Positions 9,023 to 18,053 of a stretch of DNA of 64,000 nucleotides are shown here, piece after piece. Position 1 is the stretch's first letter. Each line of letters starts with the position of its first letter. Below the pieces are notes generated by a model, which ran no database searches, was not told where the DNA came from, and was given only the letters and a program-made list of their open reading frames with translations. The translations under genes were made by a program, and so were the position numbers. Origin of the DNA: an uncultured Tateyamaria sp. (lineage in GTDB: Bacteria > Pseudomonadota > Alphaproteobacteria > Rhodobacterales > Rhodobacteraceae); NCBI RefSeq assembly GCF_947503705.1, contig NZ_CANNES010000003.1:248001-312000 (forward strand). The letters are read 5' to 3'.

Positions 9023-10450
9023 TTACTCCTCCAGAACCCAGGTGTCTTTTGTGCCGCCACCTTGTGACGAGTTCACCACCAGTGATCCTTCGCTCAGCGC
9101 CACGCGGGTTAGCCCGCCGGGCGTGATTTCGATCCCCTGGGGGGAGACCAGAACGAAAGGTCGCAGGTCCACATGGCGCGGGGCCAATCCCGCGTCGGTC
9201 AGGATTGGAACCGTAGACAACGCCAAGGTCGGCTGTGCGATGTAGTTGCCGGGGTTTGCCTCAAGCTTGATCCGGAACGCCGCGATCTCCTTTTTGGACG
9301 CCGCAGGCCCCACCAGCATTCCGTAACCACCCGATCCGTGCACCTCTTTGACCACCAGGTCAGCGAGGTTATCGAGCACGTATTTCAGTGCCTCGGGGTC
9401 CGAGCAGCGATGGGTCGGCACGTTGTTCAGGATTGCCTTTTCACCCGTATAGAATTCAACGATATCAGGCATGTAACTATAGATCGCCTTGTCGTCCGCA
9501 ATCCCTGTGCCGGGTGCGTTGGCGATGGTGATCCCGCCCGCGCGGTAGACATCCATGATGCCGGGCACGCCCAACATGCTGTCGGGATTGAAGGTCAGCG
9601 GATCAAGGAAATCGTCATCCACCCGGCGGTAGAGCACGTCAATGGGCTTGTAGCCCCGCGTTGTGCGCATCGCCACGCGCCCGTCCACCACGCGCAGGTC
9701 GTGGCCCTCGACAAGTTCGGCACTCATCTGGTCGGCGAGGAATGCGTGCTCGTAGTAGGCCGAGTTGTGGATGCCCGGCGTCAGTACCGCCAGCGTCGGG
9801 CGGCCGGAGCAGGCATTGGGCGCGCAGGCCATGAGCGAGCGGCGCAGGCTTTGCGGGTATTGGCTGACCGGTTGGACTTTGATCTTACTGAACAGTTCGG
9901 GGAACATGTGCAGCATCGTCTCGCGGTTTTCGAGCATATAGCTCACGCCCGACGGGGTCCTAGCGTTGTCCTCAAGCACATAGAATTCGTTGTCGTCGGT
10001 GCGCACCAAGTCGGTGCCCACGATATGGGTGTAGATGTCGCCCGGCGGGGTTACCCCGATCATCTCGGGCAGAAAAGCGTCGTTGCGTGCCAGCATTTCG
10101 GCGGGCAGGCGGCCCGCGCGCACGATCTCTTGCCGGTGGTAGATGTCGTGCAAGAAGGCGTTGAGCGCGCGCACGCGCTGTTCGATCCCCTTGGACACCT
10201 TGGCCCACTCGCGGGCGGCAATAATGCGCGGCACAAGATCAAAGGGGATCAACCGTTCGGCGGCATCGGGGTCACCGTAGACGTTGAACGTCACGCCGAT
10301 CAGGCGGAACAGGGCCTCCGCTTCGGCAGATTTTTCCAGCAGGCGGGCGTTGTTTTCGCCGTCAAACCATTTGGCGTAGTCTTCAAAAGGAGCGCGCGGC
10401 GTCGAGCCGCGGCCATACATCTCGTCAAAGTAATCAGGTTTCTTGGCCAT
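9023..10450 (-). CDS. circularly permuted ATP-grasp type 2 protein (DUF404/DUF407)
   Basis: 475-residue predicted ATP-dependent carboxylate-amine ligase of the circularly permuted ATP-grasp group. Recognisable segments: the N-terminal YFDEMYG, IPFDLVPRII near residue 80, VLEDNARTPSGVSYMLENR, TPGIHNSAYYEHAFLA, and VVKEVHGSGGYGM near residue 365. First gene of the Anbu operon. The start at 10450 (MAKKPDYFDEMYG) is favoured over one five codons upstream because it matches the family N-terminus. It probably builds a small peptide or peptide conjugate that the transglutaminase and the Ntn-hydrolase then act on; this role is inferred from family-level comparative genomics. Confidence 0.88.
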   Translation of the reverse strand: MAKKPDYFDEMYGRGSTPRAPFEDYAKWFDGENNARLLEKSAEAEALFRLIGVTFNVYGDPDAAERLIPFDLVPRIIAAREWAKVSKGIEQRVRALNAFLHDIYHRQEIVRAGRLPAEMLARNDAFLPEMIGVTPPGDIYTHIVGTDLVRTDDNEFYVLEDNARTPSGVSYMLENRETMLHMFPELFSKIKVQPVSQYPQSLRRSLMACAPNACSGRPTLAVLTPGIHNSAYYEHAFLADQMSAELVEGHDLRVVDGRVAMRTTRGYKPIDVLYRRVDDDFLDPLTFNPDSMLGVPGIMDVYRAGGITIANAPGTGIADDKAIYSYMPDIVEFYTGEKAILNNVPTHRCSDPEALKYVLDNLADLVVKEVHGSGGYGMLVGPAASKKEIAAFRIKLEANPGNYIAQPTLALSTVPILTDAGLAPRHVDLRPFVLVSPQGIEITPGGLTRVALSEGSLVVNSSQGGGTKDTWVLEE

Positions 10451-10676
10451 CCCTTTAGCCTGCACATTCCGGCGCGTGCCGCAACCAATTGGCGTGTCGA
10501 CGGGGCTCTTGTCACAGATTTTGCCTGTATTTCAGGCGGTTGGAAGTGGGTGACGTAGGGGCAAAGCGATTGCTGTTTATGGTTGCGTCCCCAGTTACCC
10601 CACGCGATTTGCGTGCCATCAGGTGGACAGTCGCGCCAATTGCCGCCACGCTGCGCATAACGAGGGAGGACACCGA

Positions 10677-11927
10677 ATGGACAAGAGCTTTATGGATCTC
10701 AGCTTTGGCATGCGCGCAGATAATGCGGAGCTTTTGGCGCGCGTGGCGACTATGATCCGCGACGATATCATGCCGCTTGAGGAAGAATATGCCGCCGAAG
10801 TCGGCAAGGGGGATCGCTGGCAATATACCGACCGGCAGACCGAGATTCTGGAAGGGCTGAAGTCCAAGGCCAAGGCTGAGGGATTGTGGAATTTCTGGCT
10901 GACCGACAGCGACAAGGGTTTTGGCTTGTCGACGGTCGAATATGCGCATTTTGCCGAAGAGATGGGCAAAACGCCTTTGGGGGCGGAGACCTTTAACTGT
11001 TCGGCCCCGGATACCGGAAATATGGAGGTGTTCGAGCGCTATGGCACCGACGCGATGAAGGCCGATTGGCTGGCGCCGTTGCTGGAGGGCAAAATCCGCT
11101 CGGCCTATTTGATGACGGAACCGGATGTTGCTTCCAGCGATGCGACAAACATTTCCATGTCGTGCGTTCGTGACGGCGAAGACTACGTCTTGAATGGTGA
11201 GAAATACTGGGCCTCGGGCGCGGGTGATCCGCGCTGCAAGGTCTATATCGTGATGGTCAAAACGGGCGGCGATGATCTGCCCAAGCACAAGCGGCAGTCA
11301 ATGATTGTGGTCCCTGCGGGGTCGCCCGGGATCGAAGTGCTGCGCCCCATGCTGGTTTACGGCCATGATGACGCGCCACACGGGCATATGCATATCCGGT
11401 TCACGGATGTACGGGTGCCTGCGGAGAATCTCCTCTTGGGGGAAGGCCGGGGGTTTGAGATTTCGCAAGGCCGTCTTGGACCTGGCCGCATTCACCATTG
11501 TATGCGCGCGATTGGGCAGGCGGAAGCGGCGTTGGAGCTGATGTGTCGGCGGTCGCTGTCCAAGGAAGCCTTTGGCAAGCCTCTGGCGCAGTTGGGTGCC
11601 AATTACGACATCATCGCGGAGTGCCGGATGGAGATCGAGATGGCGCGGCTGTTGTGCCTCAAGGCCGCATGGATGATGGATCAGGGCGATGCGCGGGCGG
11701 CGGCCCCCTGGATCAGCCAGATCAAGGTTGTTGCTCCGCGTGTGTCACTGAAAGTGATTGACGAAGCGGTGCAGATGCATGGTGGGCAGGGGATTTCCCA
11801 AGACACGCCGCTGGCCCATGCCTGGACCCATCAGCGAACCTTGCGCCTGGCCGATGGACCGGATGCGGTGCACCGGCGGCAAGTGGCGCGCGCCGAGTTG
11901 AAAAAGTACACTCAGCGACCGATGTAA
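10677..11927 (+). CDS. acyl-CoA dehydrogenase, ACAD10/11-like
   Basis: 416-residue FAD-dependent acyl-CoA dehydrogenase. An N-terminal helical domain is followed by the substrate/FAD signature (YLMTEPDVASSDATN, then GEKYWASGAGDPRCKVYIVM) and a C-terminal MHGGQGISQDTPLAHAW...RLADGPD block typical of ACAD10/11-type enzymes. The ATG at 10677 has a GGGAGGA Shine-Dalgarno 6 nt upstream, so longer frames are rejected. Divergent from the Anbu operon. The acyl chain cannot be read from sequence; relatives act on branched, long or 4-hydroxyacyl substrates. A five-hairpin array follows the stop codon directly. Confidence 0.9.
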   Translation: MDKSFMDLSFGMRADNAELLARVATMIRDDIMPLEEEYAAEVGKGDRWQYTDRQTEILEGLKSKAKAEGLWNFWLTDSDKGFGLSTVEYAHFAEEMGKTPLGAETFNCSAPDTGNMEVFERYGTDAMKADWLAPLLEGKIRSAYLMTEPDVASSDATNISMSCVRDGEDYVLNGEKYWASGAGDPRCKVYIVMVKTGGDDLPKHKRQSMIVVPAGSPGIEVLRPMLVYGHDDAPHGHMHIRFTDVRVPAENLLLGEGRGFEISQGRLGPGRIHHCMRAIGQAEAALELMCRRSLSKEAFGKPLAQLGANYDIIAECRMEIEMARLLCLKAAWMMDQGDARAAAPWISQIKVVAPRVSLKVIDEAVQMHGGQGISQDTPLAHAWTHQRTLRLADGPDAVHRRQVARAELKKYTQRPM

Positions 11928-11928
11928 C

Positions 11929-12043
11929 GGAAACCGACGCGGTTTCCGGCCGGTTTCTGACGCAGAAACCGGGCCCGGACCGATCAGTCGCGCGCTGATT
12001 GGAAAGCGCGTCGCTTTCCAGCCGTTTTTCGCGTCGAAAAACG
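11929..12043. repeat. array of five successive hairpins with ACG/CGT loops
   Basis: Five perfect inverted repeats lie almost end to end: 11929-11947 (arms GGAAACC/GGTTTCC, loop GACGC); 11952-11970 (GGTTTCTG/CAGAAACC, loop ACG); 11983-11999 (ATCAG/CTGAT, loop TCGCGCG); 12001-12019 (GGAAAGCG/CGCTTTCC, loop CGT); 12023-12043 (CGTTTTTCG/CGAAAAACG, loop CGT). A 10-bp palindrome CCGGGCCCGG at 11969-11978 overlaps the end of the second. The stems differ in sequence but share size and loop, and loops 1-2 (ACG) are the complement of loops 4-5 (CGT), so the whole array is roughly mirror-symmetric. It begins 1 nt after the acyl-CoA dehydrogenase stop. It may act as termination or mRNA-stability structure; function unknown. 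Confidence 0.85.
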
Positions 12044-12080
12044 CTTGCATCGGTCGCGTCAAGCGCGGCTTACTGTATCT

Positions 12081-13724
12081 ATGAAAGACCTTGCTGATCA
12101 TAGCATGCCGTTGCGCCCGCCGGGCGACGTGATGCGTCTTGCGCGCATGGGGGCCATGATGCCCACGCGGCTCAGTTTTCTGCGTGTCTTGCTGCGCAGG
12201 TTGTGCGCCGAGCGGGCGCAAATCACGCGTCCTGTCTGGTCCATGACCGCCGCGGGACATGGTCACGCGGTCTACAGCCTTGATCTTAGTGGGCATACCT
12301 ACTCGCTGGTGGCCATCTCGACCGACCTTCCTGCGGATCAGCGCAGCGACCGCGTGATCGCCACAGCCTGGGATGCGGCTTTTGTTCTATTTGATGGCGT
12401 TCCGAGCCCCGACGACATCGCCCGGATTGCCGAAAACGCACCCAGACAAGAGGCGGGTCGCTTCAGCCCTCGCGATCTGGTTCTCAGCCGTGCCAACAAA
12501 TCCGTGCGCATGTGGAATGCCACCGTCGACGCCTTGCGCGCAGGAGGCCAACCCGACGCGACCATGATCCGCGACATCGGCTATCTGATGCGCACGACGG
12601 CCGTTTACGGCAACGGCAAATTCGGCATCGCCGACCGCCACGTTATTGCCGGCCGCCCGGGCCTTGATGGCCCTTTTGCCGCCGAGATGCTGACCGTCTA
12701 CCTGATCCGTCATTTCACCCTCGATCTGGTACAGCATGTGGGGCAGGGGCGGCTTGAACCCGGGCTTGCCCGGCATTTGGGCATCGGGAATGCCACGGGT
12801 CTCGGGATGGCCCCGTTTCTGGTCAACCATCCGGTTTTGCTCAACAATTGGATGGTAGCGCGGGAGACCGCGTTGGGGCGCGTCAGATCCATCGAAAGGT
12901 TGACGGACCCAGAGCAGGCCCAATTCCACGCGCTCCATGTTCGGGCGGCCCGGCACCTGTCAGAGTGGCACGTGCCCGCACCCGATCACAATCAGGTCCT
13001 GCGCGACCTGGAAGCGGAGTGGCAGGCCTTTCAGCCCCATTTTGATGCGCTGGACGGACCGCACCCTTTGGAGAAATTGTGGCAGGCTGCCCAAGCCCAA
13101 TCGGTTCCCTGCCAGGAACTGGTCGTCGCACTGATGCTGGAGCCCTTTGGTGACCTGATCGACGGGTTGGCCGAGTGTATGGGCGACCCGTTTGGCCCGC
13201 TGGCTGCGCCGTTCTGCGGCACCGACGCCTTGCGTCAGGCGATTGAGGCAGATTGGGCATGGGCCTTGACGGCGGATTACACACAGGCGGACGCCTGCCG
13301 CCGCTTTTGGTATGTGAGCGCGGCCAAGCTTGAACCGCGTTTGGGTGACCGCTTCGCCGAGCCGGGGGCGGAGTTGGAAACGCCGCTGGATATCGCCCGC
13401 CGTGTGGCTGCCCTTTACCGCGATTTACCTGCAGGTGATGGCCCGGTGTCTGATTTTCTCGCGCAATATCCTGATCACGCCTTGGCCGCGTTCCGTGTCT
13501 GTGTGTTGTCGCGCTATCCCTATGCCGATATCCGCGACAATCTGATCGCGGCGACGTGCAAGCCCATCGACATGCTCCGCTGCAAGCTCAGCTTTTTCGG
13601 GGCCACGAAATTTGATCCCAAGTCCGACCTCTGGACCCGGATCACGTTGGCCCAAGGCGCGCCGCTGGGCGATGAACTGACCCCTGAAAATGATGACTGG
13701 TGGTTGCCGGTGCTGGCCCATTGA
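12081..13724 (+). CDS. uncharacterised 547-residue protein
   Basis: I do not recognise this family. The start at 12081 (MKDLADHSMPLRPPGD) is chosen because an earlier possible TTG start lies directly beside the last hairpin of the upstream array. The protein is soluble, without signal peptide or membrane segments. Notable segments: LVLSRANKSVRMWNATVDAL, DIGYLMRTTAVYGNGKFGIADR, and RHLGIGNATGLGMAPFLVNHP. The last two look like conserved functional loops (G-N-G-K-F-G; G-I-G-N-A-T-G-L-G). The next gene starts at its stop codon (TTGA overlap), so the two are translationally coupled. It follows an acyl-CoA dehydrogenase but no functional link is proven. Confidence 0.8.
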   Translation: MKDLADHSMPLRPPGDVMRLARMGAMMPTRLSFLRVLLRRLCAERAQITRPVWSMTAAGHGHAVYSLDLSGHTYSLVAISTDLPADQRSDRVIATAWDAAFVLFDGVPSPDDIARIAENAPRQEAGRFSPRDLVLSRANKSVRMWNATVDALRAGGQPDATMIRDIGYLMRTTAVYGNGKFGIADRHVIAGRPGLDGPFAAEMLTVYLIRHFTLDLVQHVGQGRLEPGLARHLGIGNATGLGMAPFLVNHPVLLNNWMVARETALGRVRSIERLTDPEQAQFHALHVRAARHLSEWHVPAPDHNQVLRDLEAEWQAFQPHFDALDGPHPLEKLWQAAQAQSVPCQELVVALMLEPFGDLIDGLAECMGDPFGPLAAPFCGTDALRQAIEADWAWALTADYTQADACRRFWYVSAAKLEPRLGDRFAEPGAELETPLDIARRVAALYRDLPAGDGPVSDFLAQYPDHALAAFRVCVLSRYPYADIRDNLIAATCKPIDMLRCKLSFFGATKFDPKSDLWTRITLAQGAPLGDELTPENDDWWLPVLAH

Positions 13725-14221
13725 CCCATTCCTGGACCGAAGTGCAGGCGTTGGGCGTCAAGGCGGCAAGCGGTGCGGGTGTCCCTCCAGCACAGGCTTT
13801 GGCCTTTGGGGCGATGGTGGCGCGGCACCTCGCGGACGGGGGGGCAGAGACCCCGATTGCAGCCGCATTGCGCGCCCCTGACAGCATTGTTGCGCTGGCA
13901 TTGCGAGTTGAAAAGGTGATTGAAGGGGCGTCAATGAATGCAAGTGCGGTGACTGTACGCGAGGCAGATGCTGGCGCGCGCGCCTTGCTGTTCAGCTGGC
14001 TCTCGGGACTGCCTTGTCAGACCGCTTTGACGCTGGCCGATGACACAATCATCGCCTCCCTGAACCTGGCGGCACCGAGTGATCGGTCCCGCCCGGATCG
14101 CGTGCCGCTTGGCCCGGAATTGCAGGAACAGATGCAGGAACTTGCCGCCAAAACCTATGTGCCTGACAGCGATGCATCGCGCAGTGCGGGCGCGGGTGCC
14201 GGGTTGATGGACCTCGACTGA
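13721..14221 (+). CDS. DUF3726-like protein
   Basis: 166-residue protein whose N-terminus (HSWTEVQALGVKAASGAGVPPAQA) resembles the DUF3726 pattern of an LNEVEAL-like stretch followed by KAARGAG, a family I know mainly from Rhodobacteraceae. The TTG at 13721 overlaps the preceding stop (TTGA); a GTG at 13700 is the alternative start. The C-terminal half (about residues 85-140) is beta/alpha-like with no motif I know. Clearly the partner of the 547-residue gene. Function unknown; the family call is tentative. Confidence 0.6.
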   Translation: MTHSWTEVQALGVKAASGAGVPPAQALAFGAMVARHLADGGAETPIAAALRAPDSIVALALRVEKVIEGASMNASAVTVREADAGARALLFSWLSGLPCQTALTLADDTIIASLNLAAPSDRSRPDRVPLGPELQEQMQELAAKTYVPDSDASRSAGAGAGLMDLD

Positions 14222-14224
14222 GGG

Positions 14225-14992
14225 TCAGCCAAACGGGTCCTGCGGGTACACTACGCTGGCCATGTAAAGCCCTTGAGGAGGGCAAACCGGGCCGCAAGCT
14301 GCGCGGTCGCGGGCCTGCAGCGCCGTTTTCACATCCTGCGGTGCCCACGACCCCGCCCCGACCCGCTCCAGCGTGCCCACAAAGCTGCGCACCTGATTGT
14401 GCAGAAACGACCGCGCGCGGACGTCGAATTGCGCCTCTGGCCCGTTGGGCCCATCAACGGCGCGGATATCCAGCGTATTCAGTGTTTTGACGGGGCTTTC
14501 TGCCTGGCAGATGGTTGACCGGAACGTGGTAAAGTCATGCTTGCCGATCAAATGGGCAGCACCTGCGCGCATGGCGTCGATGTCGAGCGGGTTTTTGACT
14601 TGCCACACCAGCCCTTTGAGGTGGGTGGCAGGCGCTCGGCGCATCAGCAATCGAAACAGGTATCGCCGTTCCAGCGCGGTAAATCGTGCGTGCCAGTCAT
14701 CGGCCACAAGCGCGCAATCGAGGATCGCAATCTGATCGTTGCGCAGATGGTAGTTCAGTGCTTCTGACAAGCGAAACGGGTCCCAATCGCGCGTCATGTC
14801 GCAGTGCGCCACTTGCCCCAGCCCGTGTACGCCGGCATCCGTCCGGCCTGCTGCAGCAATGGTGTGGTCACGCGGTTCCAACCGTGCCAGGGCCGCCTCG
14901 ATCGTGCCTTGCACGGATCGGTGGTTTGTCTGGCGTTGCCAGCCGACAAAGCCCCCCCCGTGATATTCAACTTTGAGCGCATAACGTGGCAT
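14225..14992 (-). CDS. truA: tRNA pseudouridine(38-40) synthase TruA
   Basis: 255-residue pseudouridine synthase acting on tRNA anticodon-arm uridines 38-40. The catalytic Asp is Asp52 in [12 protein letters not shown]; the [11 protein letters not shown] segment near the C-terminus is also typical. Convergent with the DUF3726-like gene, with only 3 nt between the stop codons, and divergent from ycjX. Length is normal for the family. Confidence 0.96.
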   Translation of the reverse strand: MPRYALKVEYHGGGFVGWQRQTNHRSVQGTIEAALARLEPRDHTIAAAGRTDAGVHGLGQVAHCDMTRDWDPFRLSEALNYHLRNDQIAILDCALVADDWHARFTALERRYLFRLLMRRAPATHLKGLVWQVKNPLDIDAMRAGAAHLIGKHDFTTFRSTICQAESPVKTLNTLDIRAVDGPNGPEAQFDVRARSFLHNQVRSFVGTLERVGAGSWAPQDVKTALQARDRAACGPVCPPQGLYMASVVYPQDPFG

Positions 14993-15177
14993 GGGCGTGC
15001 GATAGCGTCAAAAACCATAACAGGCAACGGCCCCCTTAATGGCGCTTGGGTCCGCTGCTTCTGTGTTCCAGGAAATCCCCGCCGAAAGCGCCCGCAGCGC
15101 CCAACCGTGCCGCCACCACTGGCGAAGCGCTGCGCTGCCGCCTATGTTGCCCTGCATAGCGTGAAGGAGAGTACCGC

Positions 15178-16590
15178 GTGGTTCTGACGACGATTGCCGA
15201 CGGGGTGCTGGATTTGGCGCAAGGGGTCTATGACACCGGCGCGGGGTTGATTGGCACGCCGACGATCCGCTTGGGCGTCACGGGGCTGGCCCGCTCTGGC
15301 AAGACTGTGTTTATCACCTCACTGGTGGCCAATCTGCTGGATCGGGGGCGGATGCCGCATCTGTTGGCGGCGAATGAGGGGCGCATCACGGCGGCTTATT
15401 TGCAGCCGCAGCCAGATGACACCGTGCCTCGGTTCGATTACGAGACCCACATGGGTGCGCTGACTGGCACACCGCCGCAATGGCCCGACAGCACGCGCGC
15501 GGTCAGCGAATTGCGCGTGTCGCTGCGCATTAAGCCCAATGGGCTGTTGGCGGGGTTGCAAAGCCCGCGCACCGTGCATCTCGATATCATCGACTATCCG
15601 GGCGAGTGGCTTTTGGACCTGGGGTTGATGGATCAGAGTTACGACACTTGGTCTGCCTCTGCATTGGCCCGCGTGGAACAACGCGAAAGTGGCGCGGCCT
15701 ACGGAGCGCTGGTGGCCGAAACCGATGGGGCAGAACAGCTGGATGAGGTTCGCGCTAAGGCGCTTGCTGCCACTTACACGGACTACCTGGCGCAGGCTCG
15801 GGTCGCGGGATTCTACGATTGCACCCCGGGCCGTTTCCTGTTGCCCGGTGATCTTGCGGGCTCGCCCGTTCTGACCTTTGCGCCCTTGCCCAAGGGCAAG
15901 GCCCCGCGCCGGTCCCTGCGCCGCGAGATGGTCCGCCGGTTCGAGGCCTATAAATCCCAGGTGGTCCGCCCGTTTTTTCGCGATCACTTTGCCCGCATTG
16001 ACCGTCAGGTTGTGCTGGTCGATGCCCTCGGGGCCATACATTCCGGCCCGCCTGCGGTCGAGGATATGCGCAGCGCCATGACCGATATTCTGGCTGCCTT
16101 CCAGCCGGGGCAGAACGGCTTTCTGACGCAGTTGATCCGTGGCAAGCGGGTGGAAAAGATCCTCTTTGCCGCGACCAAGGCTGACCACTTGCATCACAGC
16201 CAACATGCCCGCCTGACCGCGATCATGGAGGCGCTGACCCGCGACGCGCGGGACCGGGCCCGTTTTGCGGGAGCCGAGACACAGGCGTTGGCGCTGGCCG
16301 CGCTGCGCGCCACGACCGAAGACACCGTGACCCATGACGCCGCGCCGCTGGATGTCGTGCGGGGAACCTTGCTCGATACCGGCAAGCGAGCCGCGTTTTA
16401 TCCTGGCGCGCTGCCAGATGATCCGGGCCATATCCTGAACCCCGCGCAATCTGGGGCCGCGGCGTGGCTGGACGGGGATTATCAGGTGATGCGCTTTGCG
16501 CCAGCCCCCCTGACCCTGCGCCCGGGCGACGGGCCGCCCCATATCAGGATGGACCGCGCAGCGCAGTTTCTGATCGGGGACCGGTTGTGA
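15178..16590 (+). CDS. ycjX: YcjX-family GTP-binding protein (DUF463)
   Basis: 470-residue P-loop protein of the YcjX family. Walker A is GLARSGKT (residues 36-43), followed by the family-typical VFITSLVANLLDRGRMPHL. A second family block reads IIDYPGEWLLDLGLM. The GTG at 15178 has AAGGAG about 9 nt upstream. In gammaproteobacteria ycjX-ycjF are stress genes linked to the phage-shock response. Here the two are separated by a small GNAT gene. Molecular role remains unclear for the family. Confidence 0.92.
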   Translation: MVLTTIADGVLDLAQGVYDTGAGLIGTPTIRLGVTGLARSGKTVFITSLVANLLDRGRMPHLLAANEGRITAAYLQPQPDDTVPRFDYETHMGALTGTPPQWPDSTRAVSELRVSLRIKPNGLLAGLQSPRTVHLDIIDYPGEWLLDLGLMDQSYDTWSASALARVEQRESGAAYGALVAETDGAEQLDEVRAKALAATYTDYLAQARVAGFYDCTPGRFLLPGDLAGSPVLTFAPLPKGKAPRRSLRREMVRRFEAYKSQVVRPFFRDHFARIDRQVVLVDALGAIHSGPPAVEDMRSAMTDILAAFQPGQNGFLTQLIRGKRVEKILFAATKADHLHHSQHARLTAIMEALTRDARDRARFAGAETQALALAALRATTEDTVTHDAAPLDVVRGTLLDTGKRAAFYPGALPDDPGHILNPAQSGAAAWLDGDYQVMRFAPAPLTLRPGDGPPHIRMDRAAQFLIGDRL

Positions 16591-17036
16591 GCCCGCCCGT
16601 TCTGCGCGCCGCGCGCAGCACGGATGCGGGGGCGGTGGGCGCGATCCTGTCAGCCTTCATCGACGATACTGCCTGGATGCCGCGCGTGTACACACGGGCC
16701 GAGGATCTGAGCTTTGCCGGTGATATGATCGACAGAGGCTGGGTGACGGTGGCCGAAGCAAACGCCCGCGTCGCAGGTTTTGCCGCGCGAGACGGGGCAG
16801 AGGTTCACGCGCTTTACCTCGCAGCCGGGGCCAGGCGTCAGGGCATCGGCTCTGCGCTTTTGCGCGCGATGCAGGCGCAGGTGGATGCGCTGAACCTGTG
16901 GACCTTTCAGGCCAATCGGGGGGCTCAGGCTTTTTATGCCGCCCATGGATTTGTGCCGGCCGAGACCACTGATGGTGCGGGCAATGACCAAGGATTGCCA
17001 GACCTGCGTATGACCTGGAAAAGGGAGGCCGCGTGA
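16587..17036 (+). CDS. GNAT-family N-acetyltransferase
   Basis: 149-residue acetyltransferase. The acetyl-CoA loop reads LAAGARRQGIGSALLRAM (motif A, R-x-x-G-x-G), followed by LWTFQANRGAQAFYAAHGF (motif B). Starts at GTG 16587 overlapping the ycjX stop (GTGA) and ends 1 nt into the ycjF start, so it is co-translated with both. The acceptor substrate cannot be told. Its position between ycjX and ycjF is unusual compared with the gammaproteobacterial arrangement. Confidence 0.9.
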   Translation: MSPPVLRAARSTDAGAVGAILSAFIDDTAWMPRVYTRAEDLSFAGDMIDRGWVTVAEANARVAGFAARDGAEVHALYLAAGARRQGIGSALLRAMQAQVDALNLWTFQANRGAQAFYAAHGFVPAETTDGAGNDQGLPDLRMTWKREAA

Positions 17037-18049
17037 TGGCCAAGGGGCCCGTTCTGATCGAGATCGAAGACAGCGATGCCGTGCCACAGGTGGCAGACGC
17101 GCCGCCTGTGCCCGATGGGCCAGTGGCGGTGCCCCAGGGGGCGGCGATGCAATCGGCGGCTCGTATCGCCGGGCGTAAACCGTCCCGGCTGTCGCAGCTT
17201 TTCTGGTCGCTGCTGGGTGCGATCCTGACCGCTGTGCTGAGCATGGCGGCATGGGATTTCGTCAATGGCTGGATTGTGCGGGCGCCCATTCTTGGCTGGG
17301 TTTTTGCCGGGCTGATGGGGGCCTTTGTGCTGGTCCTGCTGGTCGTGGCGCTGCGCGAATTGGCGGCGCTGCGCCGTCTGGCGCGGATCGACGGGTTGCG
17401 CCATGCAGCCTCGGACGCGTTGGAGCGGGATGATTTGGCCGCCGCGCGAGCGGTGACAGACAGGCTCGACAGCATGTATGCCGCCCGCCCCGAAACGCAG
17501 TGGGGTCGGACGCGACTGGCGGAATTGCGGGGCGATCAGATGGATGCAGCGGGCCTGTTGGCCCTGGCCGAGGTTGAGTTGATCACGCCGTTGGATCAGG
17601 CGGCGGAGCGCGAGGTCGAGGCCGCCGCCCGCCAGGTGGCGACGGTCACGGCCCTCGTACCATTGGCCCTGGCCGATGTGGTGGCGGCGTTGACCGCGAA
17701 CCTGCGGATGATCCGTCGCATTGCCGAGGTTTACGGCGGGCGCGGCGGCGTTGTGGGGTCGTGGCGGTTGACGCGGGCGGTGATGACCCATCTTGTGGCC
17801 ACAGGCGCAGTGGCCGTGGGCGACGATATGCTGGAGCCGATCCTGGGCGGTTCGATCCTTGGCAAATTGTCCCGCAGATTTGGCGAGGGGCTGGTCAACG
17901 GGGCGCTGACCGCGCGCGTGGGCGTGGCCGCGATGGAGGTCTGCCGTCCCTTGGCCTATGATCCCCAAAATCGCCCTCGTGCCCGGCGCCTGGTGAAACA
18001 GGCTTTGGGCGGGCTATTTCAAACACAACGCCTGGAAAATCGGGACTGA
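17036..18049 (+). CDS. ycjF: YcjF-family membrane protein (DUF697, TIGR01620-like)
   Basis: 337-residue inner-membrane protein. A proline- and acid-rich N-terminal segment of about 55 residues is followed by two transmembrane helices (roughly residues 60-80 and 85-110) and then an alpha-helical C-terminal domain. The last part holds the DUF697-like region (GGVVGSWRLTRAVMTHLVATGAVAVGDD). Either ATG 17036 or GTG 17033 may be used; both touch the GNAT stop. Partner of YcjX. Function not established; envelope-stress role inferred from the family. Confidence 0.88.
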   Translation: MAKGPVLIEIEDSDAVPQVADAPPVPDGPVAVPQGAAMQSAARIAGRKPSRLSQLFWSLLGAILTAVLSMAAWDFVNGWIVRAPILGWVFAGLMGAFVLVLLVVALRELAALRRLARIDGLRHAASDALERDDLAAARAVTDRLDSMYAARPETQWGRTRLAELRGDQMDAAGLLALAEVELITPLDQAAEREVEAAARQVATVTALVPLALADVVAALTANLRMIRRIAEVYGGRGGVVGSWRLTRAVMTHLVATGAVAVGDDMLEPILGGSILGKLSRRFGEGLVNGALTARVGVAAMEVCRPLAYDPQNRPRARRLVKQALGGLFQTQRLENRD

Positions 18050-18053
18050 GACT

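Noticed and set aside
9173-10558. 461-residue open frame on the plus strand
   Set aside because: Antisense to the CP-ATP-grasp gene, which has clear family motifs and operon context.
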